64,000 nucleotides of DNA from Mimachlamys varia (GCA_947623455.1 OX392527.1:8924001-8988000), one strand, 5' to 3'. Positions 10,449-23,248 are shown, numbered from the stretch's first letter. Numbers and translations: made by a program. Notes: generated from the letters alone by a model not told the origin.

Positions 10449-11377
10449 ACAGTGAATGGACATGAACAGTTTGCATTCATTTTGTGAAACTTAATTTCAT
10501 ATCACAATTGTTCAATTTTATTTCCTAGAAAACTCCAAGTAGTGTGTATTTAATTGATGTTTGAACTGTTTAAATGTATAAAAATTAGGCTACAGCACAG
10601 AAAAATATTTAGCTGAGTTGTAAGTGAAAGTGTTGAATTCCATCAATTTGAATTGTTTAATTCAATGGTGAATTTCACACATTTAAAGTGATAACGCAAC
10701 AGTTAATTGAACTTCATTTCTTCACTATATAATTCATTCTCTTTGAAATAACCGCTTGCTCAGAGTTAAAATTAAAAGGTTTTCTTGATAGAAGAGATGA
10801 TGTTGATTTAATGACAAACCGGAATATCTGTATCCGTCTCTATTGTTACCCATGTACTTTTCCCATGATGCTCTGATCTCTGTATTACTTGGACGCCATT
10901 AACAGATGTTGTTGTTAATCGTCGTCTGATAAGTAAACTTTAAAGATACTGTTCAACACCCCCTACACCACTATAAATCTGCTGCAACAATTTTTTGTAA
11001 TGTTATCCTGTCATCAAACATGTTTACGTTTAATTCGACCAAAGATAACATTATTGATGTTTGATTTTGTAGTTACATGACCTTTCTTGATATGGTTACA
11101 TGTAAGTACGTTAGTAATTTGACCTTTAACCTCACGTGCACCTTCCAATGGTACACAATCATCCTGTGGCGTCGTCAGTTCAGACCGTATGAGGAAGCAC
11201 TCTTGGTAGACGTTACTTTCTCCACCTATAATTGCTTAATTCTTTATCAGAGTTTTGTGATTCACTACACTCAGTATCGTGGTATTGTCCGGGAAAAGTA
11301 CACGTAGCTGTGATAGTTTTTGTCATAGATGAAGCCGGACTTGTAGAGGTGGACGCCTGTATAGAGGCACTTCAACC
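10449..11377. other. AT-rich spacer, no gene seen
   Basis: Small ORFs at 11077-11307 and 11232-11414 overlap each other, share no motif with any family I know, and are not called. I see no repeats here. Confidence 0.5.
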
Positions 11378-11658
11378 TCCTAGGTATATATGTGGCCAAA
11401 TTGGTTTAAGTTAAAACTGTATGTTCATCTTTAATTTACGGCGTTTGTTAAACTATTTATAAAAGAAATAATTCAATCAATTGGAGCGAATTTTATCCTG
11501 GGGTCGGGGTAATTGGAGATACTATGGGTCGTACCTACATACGGGCAGTGGGTACGTCTACGTTAATGATACATGATTGAAAAGGCATGGTACATTTGTA
11601 ACAGACCATAGCTAAACAGTCTACATTCCTTACACTCCGGATTACACAGCATAAACGT
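11378..11658. repeat. Segmental duplication copy 1 (about 280 bp)
   Basis: The sequence beginning 'TCCTAGGTATATATGTGGCC' is repeated at 12143-12416 with very few differences: one short deletion in copy 2 near 'ATGGTA(CATTTGTA)ACAG' and a handful of substitutions. Both copies are followed directly by a 24-bp tandem array. Confidence 0.9.
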
Positions 11659-12047
11659 GAACGATTCCCTCACTTACCCATTAAACGATTCTCTCACTTA
11701 CCCATTAAACGACTCTCTCACTTAGCCCTTAAACGATTCTCTCACTTAGCCCTTAAACGATTTTCTCACTTACCCATTAAACAATTCTCTCACTTACCCA
11801 TTAAACGACTCTCTCACTTAGCCCTTAAACGATTCTCTCACTTAGCCCTTAAACGATTCCCTCACCTACCAATTCAATTATTCTCTCACTTAGCCCTTAA
11901 ACGATTATCTCACTTACGTAATTAACGATTATCTCACTTACCAATTAAACGATTCTTTCACTTGCCCATTTAACGGTTCTCTCACTTACATATTCAATGA
12001 TTCTCTTACTTACCCATTAAACGATTCTCTCACTTATCCATTCCTCA
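11659..12047. repeat. 24-bp minisatellite, array 1 (about 16 units)
   Basis: The unit contains 'ACGATTCTCTCACTTA' followed by variants of 'CCCATTAA' or 'GCCCTTAA'. Spacing between successive 'GATTCTCTCAC' is 24 bases. Units differ at a few sites. Confidence 0.95.
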
Positions 12048-12142
12048 GTCCTCTGTGTGTGGTACGGGTACACGGTCCACTGTTTAAATGTTTAGGCCTC
12101 TGTGTGTGGTACGAGTACACGGTCCACAGTTTAAATGTTTAG
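12048..12142. repeat. Two isolated units of the 47-bp minisatellite
   Basis: Two complete 47-bp units ('CCTCTGTGTGTGGTACGGG...') lie about 2.4 kb left of the main array. The unusual junction 'TTTAGGCCTC' and the following 'GAGTACACGGTCCACAG' variant are matched by a unit pair near 14600-14666 in the main array. Confidence 0.9.
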
Positions 12143-12416
12143 TCCTAGGTATATATGTGGCCAAATTGGTTTAAGTTAAAACTGTATGTTCATCTTTAAT
12201 TTACGGCGTTTGTTAAACTATTTATGAAAGAAATAATTCAATCAATTGGAGCGAATTTTATCCAGGGGTCGGGGTAATTGGAGATACTATGGGTCGTACC
12301 TACATACGGGCAGTGGGTACGTCTACGTTAATGATACATGATTGAAAAGGCATGGTAACAGACCATAGCTAAACAGTCTACATTCCTTACACTCCGGATT
12401 ACACAACATAAACGGG
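12143..12416. repeat. Segmental duplication copy 2
   Basis: Near-identical copy of 11378-11658. It follows the two isolated 47-bp units without a gap and leads into the second 24-bp array. Confidence 0.9.
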
Positions 12417-13560
12417 AACGATTCTCTCACTTACCCATTAAACGATTCTCTCACTTAACTATTAAACGATTCTCTCACTTACCCATTAAACAATTCTCTC
12501 ACTTACATATTAAACGATTCTCTCACTTATCCCTTAAACGATTCCCTCACCTACCAATTCAATTATTCTCTCACTTAGCCCTTAAACGATTATCTCACTT
12601 ACGTAATTAACGATTATCTCACTTACCAATTAAACGATTCTTTCACTTGCCCATTTAACGGTTCTCTCACTTACATATTCAATGATTCTCTTACTTACCC
12701 ATTAAACGATTCTCTCACTTAGCCCTTAAAAGATTCTCTCACTTACCTTTTAAACGATTCTCTCAGTGTCCCATTAAACGATTCTCTCACTTAACTATTA
12801 AACGATTCTCTCACTTACCCATTAAATGATTCTCTCACTTACCCATTAAACGATTCTCTCACTTACCCATTCAACGATTCTCTTGGTGTCCCATTAAACG
12901 ATTCTCTCACTTTGCCCTTAAACGATTCTCTCACTTAACTATTAAACGATTCTCTCACTTACCCATTAAATGATTCTCTCACTTACCCATTAAACGATTC
13001 TCTTTCTTACCCATTAAACGATTATCTTAGTGTCCCATTAAACGATTCTCTCACTTAGCCCATAAACGATTCTCTCACTTAACTATTAAACGATTCTCTC
13101 ACTTACCCATTAAATGATTCTCTCACTTACCCATTAAACGATTCTCTTTCTTACCCATTAAACGATTATCTTAGTGTCCCATTAAACGATTCTCTCACTT
13201 AGCCCATAAACGATTCTCTCACTTAACTATTAAACGATTTTCTCACTTACCCATTAAATGATTCTCTCAGTTACCCATTAAACGATTCTCTCACTAACCC
13301 ATTAAATGGTTCTCTCACTTAGCCCTTAAACGATTTTCTCATTTAGCCCTTAAACGATTCTCTAACTTACCTATCAAACGATTCTCTTACTTACCCATTT
13401 AACGATTCTCTCACTTACCCATTAAACGATTCTCTCACCCATTATACGATTCTCTCACTTACCCATTAAACGATTCTCTCACTTAGCCATCAAACGATTC
13501 TCTCACTAACCCATTAAATGGCTCTCTCACTTACCCATTAAACGATTATCTCATAAACGT
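12417..13560. repeat. 24-bp minisatellite, array 2 (about 48 units)
   Basis: Same unit as array 1. Parts of the array have a higher-order period of 144 bp (six units): the variant 'TCTTTCTTACCCATTAA' at 13001 recurs at 13145 with the same neighbouring variants ('TTATCTTAGTGTCCC', 'TAGCCCATAAACG'). Confidence 0.95.
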
Positions 13561-14477
13561 TTCGCTCAATTGGTCCTTTGATATTTTACTCACTGAACCA
13601 CAAAGTCAGTTGGCTATTAACTGTTTTCCGAAACGTTTCTTAGTTATGCCATCTTAATCTTGACCACGACGAGATTAATTGTTGACATCGTTGGCGCCTA
13701 ACATTGTTTACTTGCTGCAGCAAAACAAACTATTAATTAGTACAGTTTTAGTATACAACTCAAAATTAAAGAAGTATAACATTGAAACAAGAATCAAAGT
13801 CTGGATAGAAAGACGCAAAATAGAACAAAAATACAATATCTCTAGATTGCATGAAGTATCATCCAACAGGGATCCAATGGAGCTAATTAAAAATGTGTTT
13901 ACAACAGCAATTTGTCACAGCTTCAGGCAGTCCTGTATCTCCCATTGTAGCTGATCTGCGTATATGACATCTTGAGCAAGACTAATTAGCCACTTCCGTC
14001 TGCAGGCGAAATCCATGCTGGTAAAAACGATATCAGATGACATACTAATCTCGTCAGAAAAATAGGAATAAAAAGTTTAAATATCAGATTAATTCACAAA
14101 CAACACCGCAGTCTTACTTAAAGGAATATACTTTACTAAGTAGTAGCACAGTAATCAGATGTTTACAGATGATTTAACACCGTACCTCATACGAGTTTAA
14201 TTTTTCAGAATGTTGACATCAAAAAGTCTTCTGTTAGACCCGTTTCCTTCCGGAACACCTGGTCCTTTTCTCTAATGGTACTGGTATATGTATGTAAATA
14301 TCGTTTGTGTTAACATTTTGCCAGAATTTGGAGTATGCTTTTCGTTTTGAACCATTGGACAAGTATAACTGCTGCCGGAATAGTTAATATCCGAGGAAAC
14401 TCGACACCTAGGTGATTTCATTATAATGCACGTTTAGAGTAGAACTAATAACATACTGGTCCCAGGCTTACATGGAT
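13561..14477. other. Single-copy spacer between arrays
   Basis: No gene recognised. An ORF at 13679-13954 begins with TTG, has no domain and is not supported. Nothing in the spacer resembles the flanking units. Confidence 0.5.
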
Positions 14478-17399
14478 TCCTCTGTGTGTGGTACGGGTAC
14501 ACGGTCCACTGTTTAAATGTTTAGTCCTCTGTGTGTGGTACGAGTACACGGTCCACTGTTTAAATGTGTAGTCCTCTGTGTGTGGTACGGGTACACGGTC
14601 CACTGTTTAAATGTTTAGGCCTCTGTGTGTGGTACGAGTACACGGTCCACAGTTTAAATGTTTAGTCCTCTGTGTGTGGTACGAGTACACGGTCCACTGT
14701 TTAAATGTTTAGTCCTCTGTGTGTGGTACGGGTACACGGTCCACTGTTTAAATGTTTAGTCCTCTGTGTGTGGTACGGGTACACGGTCTACTGTTTAAAT
14801 GTTTAGTCCTCTGTGTGTGGTACGGGTACACGGTCCACTGTTTAAATGTATAGTCCTCTGTGTGTGGTACGGGTACACGGTCCACTGTTTAAATGTATAG
14901 TCCTCTGTGTGTGGTACGGGTACACGGTCTACTGTTTAAATGTATAGTCCTCTGTGTGTGGTACGGGTACACGGTCCACTGTTTAAATGTTTAGTCATCT
15001 GTGTGTGGTACGGGTACACGGTCCACTGTTTAAATGTTTAGTCCTCTGTGTGTGGTACGGGTACACGGTCCACTGTTTAAATGTTTAGTCCTCTGTGTGT
15101 GGTACGGGTACACGGTCCACTGTTTAAATGTTTAGTCCTCTGTGTGTGGTACGAGTACACGGTCCACTGTTTAAATGTTTAGTCCTCTGTGTGTGGTACG
15201 GGTACACGGTCCACTGTTTAAATGTTTAGTCCTCTGTGTGTGGTACGGGTACACGGTCCACTGTTTAAATGTTTAGTCCTCTGTGTGTGGTACGAGTACA
15301 CGGTCCACTGTTTAAATGATTAGTCCTATGTGTGTGGTACGAGTACACGGTCCACTGTTTAAATGTTTAGTCCTCTGTGTGTGGTACGGGTACACGGTCC
15401 ACTGTTTAAATGTTTAGTCCTCTGTGTGTGGTACGAGTACACGGTCCACTGTTTAAATGTTTAGTCCTCTGTGTGTGGTACGGGTACACGGTCCACTGTT
15501 TAAATGTTTAGTCCTCTGTGTGTGGTACGGGTACACGGTCCACTGTTTAAATGTTTAGTCCTCTGTGTGTGGTACGGGTACACGGTCCACTGTTTAAATG
15601 TTTAGTCCTCTGTGTGTGGTACGGGTACACGGTCCACTGTTTAAATGTTTAGTCCTCTGTGTGTGGTACGGGTACACGGTCCACTGTTTAAATGATTAGT
15701 CCTCTGTGTGTGGTACGGGTACACGGTCCACTGTTTAAATGTTTAGTCCTCTGTGTGTGGTACGGGTACACGGTCCACTGTTTAAATGTTTAGTCATCTG
15801 TGTGTGGTACGGGTACACGGTCCACTGTTTAAATGTATAGTCCTCTGTGTGTGGTACGGGTACACGGTCCACTGTTTAAATGTTTAGTCCTCTGTGTGTG
15901 GTACGGGTACACGGTCCACTGTTTAAATGTTTAGTCCTCTGTGTGTGGTACGGGTACACGGTCCACTGTTTAAATGTATAGTCCTCTGTGTGTGGTACGG
16001 GTACACGGTCCACAGTTTAAATGTTTAGTCCTCTGTGTGTGGTACGAGTACACGGTCCACAGTTTAAATGTTTAGTCCTCTGTGTGTGGTACGGGTACAC
16101 GGTCCACTGTTTAAATGTTTAGTCCTCTGTGTGTGGTACGGGTACACGGTCTACTGTTTAAATGTTTAGTCATCTGTGTGTGGTACGAGTACACGGTCCA
16201 CTGTTTAAATGTTTAGTCCTCTGTGTGTGGTACGGGTACACGGTCCACTGTTTAAATGTTTAGTCATCTGTGTGTGGTACGAGTACACGGTCCACTGTTT
16301 AAATGTTTAGTCCTCTGTGTGTGGTACGAGTACACGGTCCACAGTTTAAATGTTTAGTCCTCTGTGTGTGGTACGGGTACACGGTCCACTGTTTAAATGT
16401 TTAGTCCTCTGTGTGTGGTACGGGTACACGGTCTACTGTTTAAATGTATAGTCCTCTGTGTGTGGTACGGGTACACGGTCCACTGTTTAAATGTTTAGTC
16501 CTCTGTGTGTGGTACGGGTACACGGTCCACTGTTTAAATGTTTAGTCATCTGTGTGTGGTACGGGTACACGGTCCACTGTTTAAATGATTAGTCCTCTGT
16601 GTGTGGTACGGGTACACGGTCCACTGTTTAAATGATTAGTCATCTGTGTGTGGTACGGGTACACGGTCCACTGTTTAAATGATTAGTCCTATGTGTGTGG
16701 TACGGGTACACGGTCCACTGTTTAAATGTTTAGTCCTCTGTGTGTGGTACGGGTACACGGTCCACTGTTTAAATGTATAGTCCTCTGTGTGTGGTACGAG
16801 TACACGGTCCACTGTTTAAATGTTTAGTCCTCTGTGTGTGGTACGGGTACACGGTCCACTGTTTAAATGATTAGTCATCTGTGTGTGGTACGGGTACACG
16901 GTCCACTGTTTAAATGATTAGTCCTATGTGTGTGGTACGGGTACACGGTCTACTGTTTAAATGTTTAGTCCTCTGTGTGTGGTACGGGTACACGGTCCAC
17001 TGTTTAAATGTTTAGTCATCTGTGTGTGGTACGGGTACACGGTCCACTGTTTAAATGTTTAGTCCTCTGTGTGTGGTACGGGTACACGGTCCACTGTTTA
17101 AATGTTTAGTCCTCTGTGTGTGGTACGGGTACACGGTCCACTGTTTAAATGTATAGTCCTCTGTGTGTGGTACGGGTACACGGTCCACTGTTTAAATGTA
17201 TAGTCCTCTGTGTGTGGTACGGGTACACGGTCCACTGTTTAAATGTATAGTCCTCTGTGTGTGGTACGGGTACACGGTCCACTGTTTAAATGTATAGTCC
17301 TCTGTGTGTGGTACGGGTACACGGTCCACTGTTTAAATGTATAGTCCTCTGTGTGTGGTACGGGTACACGGTCCACTGTTTAAATGTTTAGTCCTCTGT
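14478..17399. repeat. 47-bp minisatellite, about 62 units
   Basis: The unit holds 'TCCTCTGTGTGTGGTACGGG', 'TACACGGTCCACTG' and 'TTTAAATGTTTAG'. The spacing is 47 bases (starts at 14478, 14525, 14572). Units are very alike, differing mostly at GGG/GAG, CCACTG/CTACTG/CCACAG and TTTAG/TATAG/ATTAG. The array ends abruptly at 17399 before 'GATCGATATCC'. No ORF spans it. Confidence 0.97.
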
Positions 17400-17673
17400 G
17401 GATCGATATCCTTAATGACATATTTAACACACTGATTCTGTTTATAGCGCGGATTGCATGGATATGAAAAAACCACCAACCTGAAAAAAATGTCGGTACA
17501 TATGTCAGAACTTGTGTCTGATATGACATGGAAGGACTTTTCTTCACGTCAAAAATAATCAATGTCTTTTATATATGAAGGTAAACATATGATCTACACA
17601 AACTTACTTTTTCTTTAAAAAAGATTACTATTAATGATTTGTTCCAAGACTGATACTTGTTACAGTATTTGCA
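17400..17673. other. Short spacer between arrays
   Basis: AT-rich single-copy sequence with no recognisable feature. Confidence 0.5.
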
Positions 17674-18623
17674 TCTTTCCTGAGATCATCATGTTCGCAA
17701 ATCCTTTCCCGAGATCATCTTGTACGCCTATCCTTTCCTGAGATCATCATGTCCGCCTATCCTTTCCTGAGATCATCATGTCCGCCTATCCTTTCCCGAG
17801 ATCATCTTGTACGCCTATACTTTCCCGAGATCATCATGTTCGCCTATCCTTTCCTGAGATCATCATGTACGCCTATCCTTTCCTGAGATCATCATGTTCG
17901 CCTATCCTGTCCTGAGATCATCATGTTCGCCTATCCTTTCCTGAGATCATCATGTTCGCCTATCCTGTCCTGAGATAAACATGTACGCCTATCCTTTCCT
18001 GAGATAAACATGTACGCCTATCCTGTCCTGAGATAAACATGTACGCCTATCCTTTCCTGATATCAACTTGTAAGCCTATACTTTCCTGCGATAATCATGT
18101 TCGCCTACCCTTTCCTGAGATCATCATGTTCGCCTATCCTTTCCTGAGATCATCATGTTCGCCGTTCCTTTCCTGAAATCATCATGTTCGCCTACCCTTT
18201 CCTGCGATAATCATGTTCGCCTACCCTTTCCTGCGATAATCATGTTCGCCTACCCTTTCCTGAGATCATCATGTTCGCCTACCCTTTCCTGAGATCATCA
18301 TGTTCGCCTATCCTTTCCTGAGATAAACATGTACGCCTATCCTTTCCTGAGATCATCCTGTGCGCCTATCCTTTCCTGAGATCATCCTGTGCGCCTATCC
18401 TTTCCTGAGATCATCCTGTGCGCCTATCCTTTCCTGAGATCATCCTGTGCGCCTATCCTTTCCTGAGATCATCCTGTGCGCCTATCCTTTCCTGAGATCA
18501 TCATGTTCGCCTATCCTTTCCTGAGATCATCATGTTCGCCGTTCCTTTCCTGAGATCAGCATGTTCGCCTAACCTTTCCTGAGATCAGCATGTTCGCCTA
18601 ACCTTTCCTGAGATCATCATGTT
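17674..18623. repeat. 29-bp minisatellite, about 33 units
   Basis: The unit contains 'TTTCCTGAGATCATCATGTT' and 'CGCCTATCC'. Spacing of successive 'GAGAT' is 29 bases. Sub-blocks of 'CCTGTGCGCC' (18350-18480) and 'ATAAACATGTACGCC' variants show local amplification. Confidence 0.95.
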
Positions 18624-20123
18624 AATCTCGGAAATTGCATCCCAGTGCTTTATTCATGTCAATTTTTAACTGGTGCACTTTCCCGGGATATCGATAAAGT
18701 ATCTTGATAAAATCATGAGCTCGATATAAATTATAAATATATGGAGAAGAAGTACATGTAACTGTACGATCAGGTGTTCCTTCCTTATTTAAAATGATTA
18801 TTAGAACATGTCTTATCCATCATATAACAGCCATGATATACAAAAAAACCGCTCTAAAACCACACACAGACGTAGGCCCTTAGAAATGTATAGCTAATTC
18901 ATTTGTCGTACAGTTCTTGTACAAAAAGATAATACAACGTCTACGAAATACTAGTAAAAAGGAGATAACACAATAAGACAAGGAGGACGATGAAAAGTAC
19001 CCAGTCAGTTTAAAAAGGTCGGGGCAACATTTAGTGGTGGGTGTTAGCCATTTTTGTTGACAATGATAAGTAATCCTATAGGAATGGAGGTGTATCTCAA
19101 TCGATTTCTTAGGAATGGAGGTGTATCTCAATCGATTTCTCGTCTCGATCGACACTTTATACAACGTGTTATACTGAAAGTGTTTCCTAGTCGAGATGTC
19201 GATGTATTTCTTTTAACTTCCTTGTAGAAGCCATCTAAACACAATGCTCTCCATCGTAGAGGCAATAAAAACAATAATGAGAATATGAACCTGTACATAA
19301 CAAGTAAACATTGTCAATCCTACACGTTTCGAGAAATCTTAAAAGATTTTATCTGACTTCATTGTGCTTCGTCAAACGAAGCACTTCATTTCTCATTCAT
19401 ATAATTGGTCTCCGAGAAACGTTTTATTTTGTTTCTTGGTCATTCATTGTGTTGAACTAGCTTTTTTATTACAAAAAAAAAAAAATAACGAAAAGGAAAG
19501 GCCCTGTTGCGCGAACATTTCTTTCTATCAGCTTCTACTCAATTCAAGTGGCTGACATCAGTCGAAAATTTAAGCCATATATTCGATTGATTCATATACA
19601 GAATTTGTGAGTCTTCCAAAACTATAGTCAATTTCAAAATCCCCCCTTTCGTATAATTATTCTATCAAGGCAAACAATAAGTGTGTGTTTTTTTTATCAA
19701 AACTGGTTTGAGGCGGGCAAATTAACAATATATGATCTAATTAAGGATTAAGATCTTTTTACTTTTCTTTTTCTTGACGACATAATTTTCGAACTTTTAA
19801 CGCAAAATTTAGTTTTAGTTTCTGCTATCAAACGCTATTTAAGAAAATAGGAATCCCTGATTCATAGACCTCACAAGCCTTTTATACCTCTTCTGTTGGA
19901 TATGTTTGTTTTAGAGTAAAAGGCTTCAAGAGACTTTTGCAAATGCATTATTTCTCCAGTGTCCTTACCTACTGGAACAAGAAAATTTAACTAAGAGTTT
20001 AATATTGATAAAAATAAAAGGGCCAAATATTCAAACGCCCTAAACAGTTCTAAATTACAATGGTTCCAAATAAGAATGATACACTGTATGTTCGTGGCAA
20101 ACACTTTTCTTTTTAAAATAAAC
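18624..20123. other. AT-rich spacer, no gene seen
   Basis: Contains one 31-bp tandem duplication (19081-19142, 'GGAATGGAGGTGTATCTCAA') and an A run near 19470. Small ORFs here have no support. Confidence 0.5.
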
Positions 20124-20647
20124 TTAAAGGCCCAATATACGTAACTTCAGGAAATTATTCGTGATTCTGAAAAATTCTGAAAAAACCCAATTGATAACCA
20201 TGCAAACATAAAATTAAACGAAATAAACCTGAGCGATAACTAACAAGAAACGCTTGACAGAAAAATACAAAGAATTGAAAATAATTCGGATGTGGCCCAC
20301 TTCAACAACCAGCCGAAGTAAGAAGACAGTTTGGATGACGTCATAAGATGGCGATCGACATTGTTCGGTTTTGAACCGCTCCACCAAGGAATGCTGCTTT
20401 ATTCAATTGTGTGTGTTTATTACGGTGGATACCTGTCTGACATTTTGCCATTATGTTGAACTGTATATCATAGTGAAAATTCTGCCCAGTGTGTCCCCAT
20501 CTGAAGAGAAATTATGTCTAATGTAACCGATCGACTACTGTTCCTTGTTTGACCATCCCGGCCATCTTGTTTATGTGACCTTACATGTCCTTGAACATCA
20601 CATTGACGCAGTAAAGACGTAAAGAACACTTTAAACCTACTGTTATC

Positions 20648-21565
20648 ATGATGTCGTCATCAAGTACTAGTACACCATCATGTCCTATCAAAAGGAAGAC
20701 GCCGGACACTGTGTCCCCCGGACTTTCTGACCAACCAACCCATAGAAGGAGAAATTCCTTCTCGGCTTTTGGGGAAAGCCATGAGCCTCTCCAGCTCAAT
20801 TTAGGGTAAGGCAAGACTATTGACCTCACTAGCTTGATGCATTCAACCTTTTCCAGCCCTTCATTCGTTGCTAGTATAGCACCTGCATGGGCCGAGGCGT
20901 GTATTCCCCATCTCCGTGAAACATTCCAGACTATTGTTCGTGATGCAATGGCGGATATGTTTTCACCGATCCAGCAATTAGTCCATGACCAAGCCACGGA
21001 AATTAGTGAACTCAATGTAATGAATGATTCCCTGTCATCCAAATGCTCAACTCTTGAGAACCAGGTTGAATCCCTAACATCCCAAGTAGAGGAACTAGAG
21101 CAATACGGAAGAAGAAATAGTCTCCGTTTTCATAACGTTCAGTTATCCAGAGACCAGCAGTTCTTCACTGACCCAGTCATTATTGACATTTGTAAATCTC
21201 AACTGAATGTTGATCTCCGTCCAGAAGATATCCAGATGTCTCATGTCATTGGAAAGCCTAATAGGGAAGGGAGACACCAGGTCATATGCCGATTCGGTAG
21301 TTGGAACATCAAGAACTCTGTGTTCAAAAACAAAAAACGTTTAAAGAATAACCCATCTAAACTCTTTGTCACTGAAGACCTGACTAAATCCAGACAAGTG
21401 ATAGTCAAGGATCTAGGGCGAGCCAAATGGGCTAAGGCCATTGACTCCCACTGGACCAGTGATGGACGTATTTTCGTCAAACAGTCTAGAACTTCTGAGA
21501 AAATCCTGATCAAAAACATCAACCATCTTCATTCCATCATCCCAAATCTCCGTGACGAACTGTAA
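20648..21565 (+). pseudogene. L1-type ORF1 protein with one in-frame stop; no ORF2
   Basis: ORF1 proteins of L1-like elements form RNA-binding trimers. Starting at the ATG at 20648, the frame reads 53 residues (Ser-rich, then basic 'PIKRKTP', 'THRRRNSF'), meets TAA at 20807, and stays open in the same frame to the stop at 21563-21565, about 305 codons in all. The downstream part has a coiled coil (about residues 117-152, ending 'QVEELEQYGRRNSLRFHNV'), an RRM-like domain (about 155-237) and a basic C-terminal domain (about 247-305). Everything after the TAA is intact and has its own ATG at 20837. The stop lies within a possible 51-nt intron (GTAAGG at 20806, TTTTCCAG ending 20856) whose removal keeps the frame. 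No ORF2 follows. Confidence 0.75.
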
Positions 21566-21879
21566 CGCAGTACCTTAAGTGCTTTGATTTCGTGTCGAGT
21601 TTCGTGTTTTCCATTTATCATTCCATTTGATGAACTCCATTACAGTACTTCCAGTACTTTGATTCTGTTTAATGAACCTTGTGCTGCTCTGAGTGAGCCC
21701 CTTCTTCACATGTGATATACAATCATGTGTATTGTTATCACTTAACGTGATGAACTATAGCTAGTATCCCATTTACCGTCAAACAAACATGATTGATCAT
21801 TTCGTAAATTTTATATATTTGCAGCCATGATATCCTATCATCTCCTTGTATATAAGAAATATGAAGTTTTGTTAAAATA

Positions 21880-22615
21880 ATCATGAGTATCATCTGTTCT
21901 TTGATATTAGCAACAGATATACTCGTTGCTTGATATCAATGAATGCTATCATTGTTTGCTATCAACTATATATATCATCTCCTGTTTGATGCCAAAAAAG
22001 TGTTATCTGTTGTCTGATATAAACAAGTAACAATATTTTTTTGATACCATAATAAGTATCATTTTTGTCTGCCATCAAATATAAGCATCATGCATTGTTT
22101 TCCATCTACTACAAGTACCATAATTGGTTGATGCCACAAACAAGTATCACCTTTTGTTTGACACACATATATCATTATTGTTGACATCAATTATAAGTAT
22201 AATGTTTTCTTGTTTGCTACCAACTACAACTTTAATGTATATAAGATGTCAAAAACAAGTAACATCTAATTATTTTGTTGGATATCAATAACAAATACCA
22301 TGTATTTTTTTATACCAATAATACAAAGGTATTATCTATTGGCTGATATCAATGACAAATACCATTAATTGTTAATATCAATACCAAATATCATTATTGT
22401 TTGATACCAATAGCAAGTATCAGAAAGTAATATATATAATAATAATCACCAACAACAGTTATTATCTATTTATTAAAATTAATTACAATTAGCATCTATT
22501 GTTTGATGCAAAATTATGTATCATCTGTTGTTGATAACAATACCAATTAGTACATGTAGTATTGTTTCATAACAATAACAAGTATCAGTATTGTTTGATA
22601 AATATGGGAAATATA
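21880..22615. repeat. Strongly decayed tandem repeat of about 30-40 bp
   Basis: Roughly twenty imperfect units alternate 'GTATCAT', 'TTGTTTGATA' and 'CCAA/TAACAAGTATCA'. Unit length drifts and substitutions are many, unlike the fresh arrays elsewhere in the window. It lies within the TTAA element, 300 bases after the ORF1 stop. Confidence 0.6.
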
Positions 22616-23001
22616 GTTGATATTAAACGGCAAACCATTGAATTTTCTTTTTATTACATTTCGAAAGGGGACTAAGATACTTTCATTACTTTTTTTCTTG
22701 GTCTACTTGCCTACTGCAAAGGAGCTAAGTCTACCGTAATCCGTCGAAATCACAACCGATCGAGTCCAGTACACAGCTGATTGGGATAAGCTAATCGGAA
22801 AAGTTGAACCATACTCATCTTTCAATTCATTTCATATTAAATCCTGCAGCAGTTCCCATCAATATTTACTATGGATGCCATTTCTTCAAGACCATCTTTC
22901 CCCAAGAGACAAGTTCTAGCAGACGACAACAATGCCGAGCCTCTTCCAAGATTCGATCAAGGGGAACAACTCATACAAAAGTTTCAGTGTTACGTGAAAA
23001 A

Positions 23002-23061
23002 AATGACCCAGTTGAAAACTACCCACCGTTGAATGACCCAGTTGAAAACTACCCACCGTTG
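23002..23061. repeat. 30-bp tandem duplication
   Basis: 'AATGACCCAGTTGAAAACTA' and the ten bases after it occur twice in direct succession (starts 23002 and 23032). Confidence 0.9.
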
Positions 23062-23248
23062 AAAGCTACGGCTGGTCACTTTATCACGGGACGAATGACT
23101 GAAAAATCGAATGAGGTCATTTTTCTACAGATGACCGTTTAAGATTTCTACTGTTAAATAACGACCCCGGGTAACTTTTGCAACGTAGAATAATGACCCG
23201 GGTGGTATTTTATTGGCGGGTCACTTTTTCATGTTACACTGAAAAAGC

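Noticed and set aside
13679..13954. 91-codon ORF between arrays
   Set aside because: Starts with TTG, has no recognisable domain, and is no longer than expected in AT-rich DNA on occasion.
14478..17399. CRISPR-like regular repeats
   Set aside because: There are no variable spacers, the repeats are directly joined, and the sequence is eukaryotic. The same holds for the other arrays.
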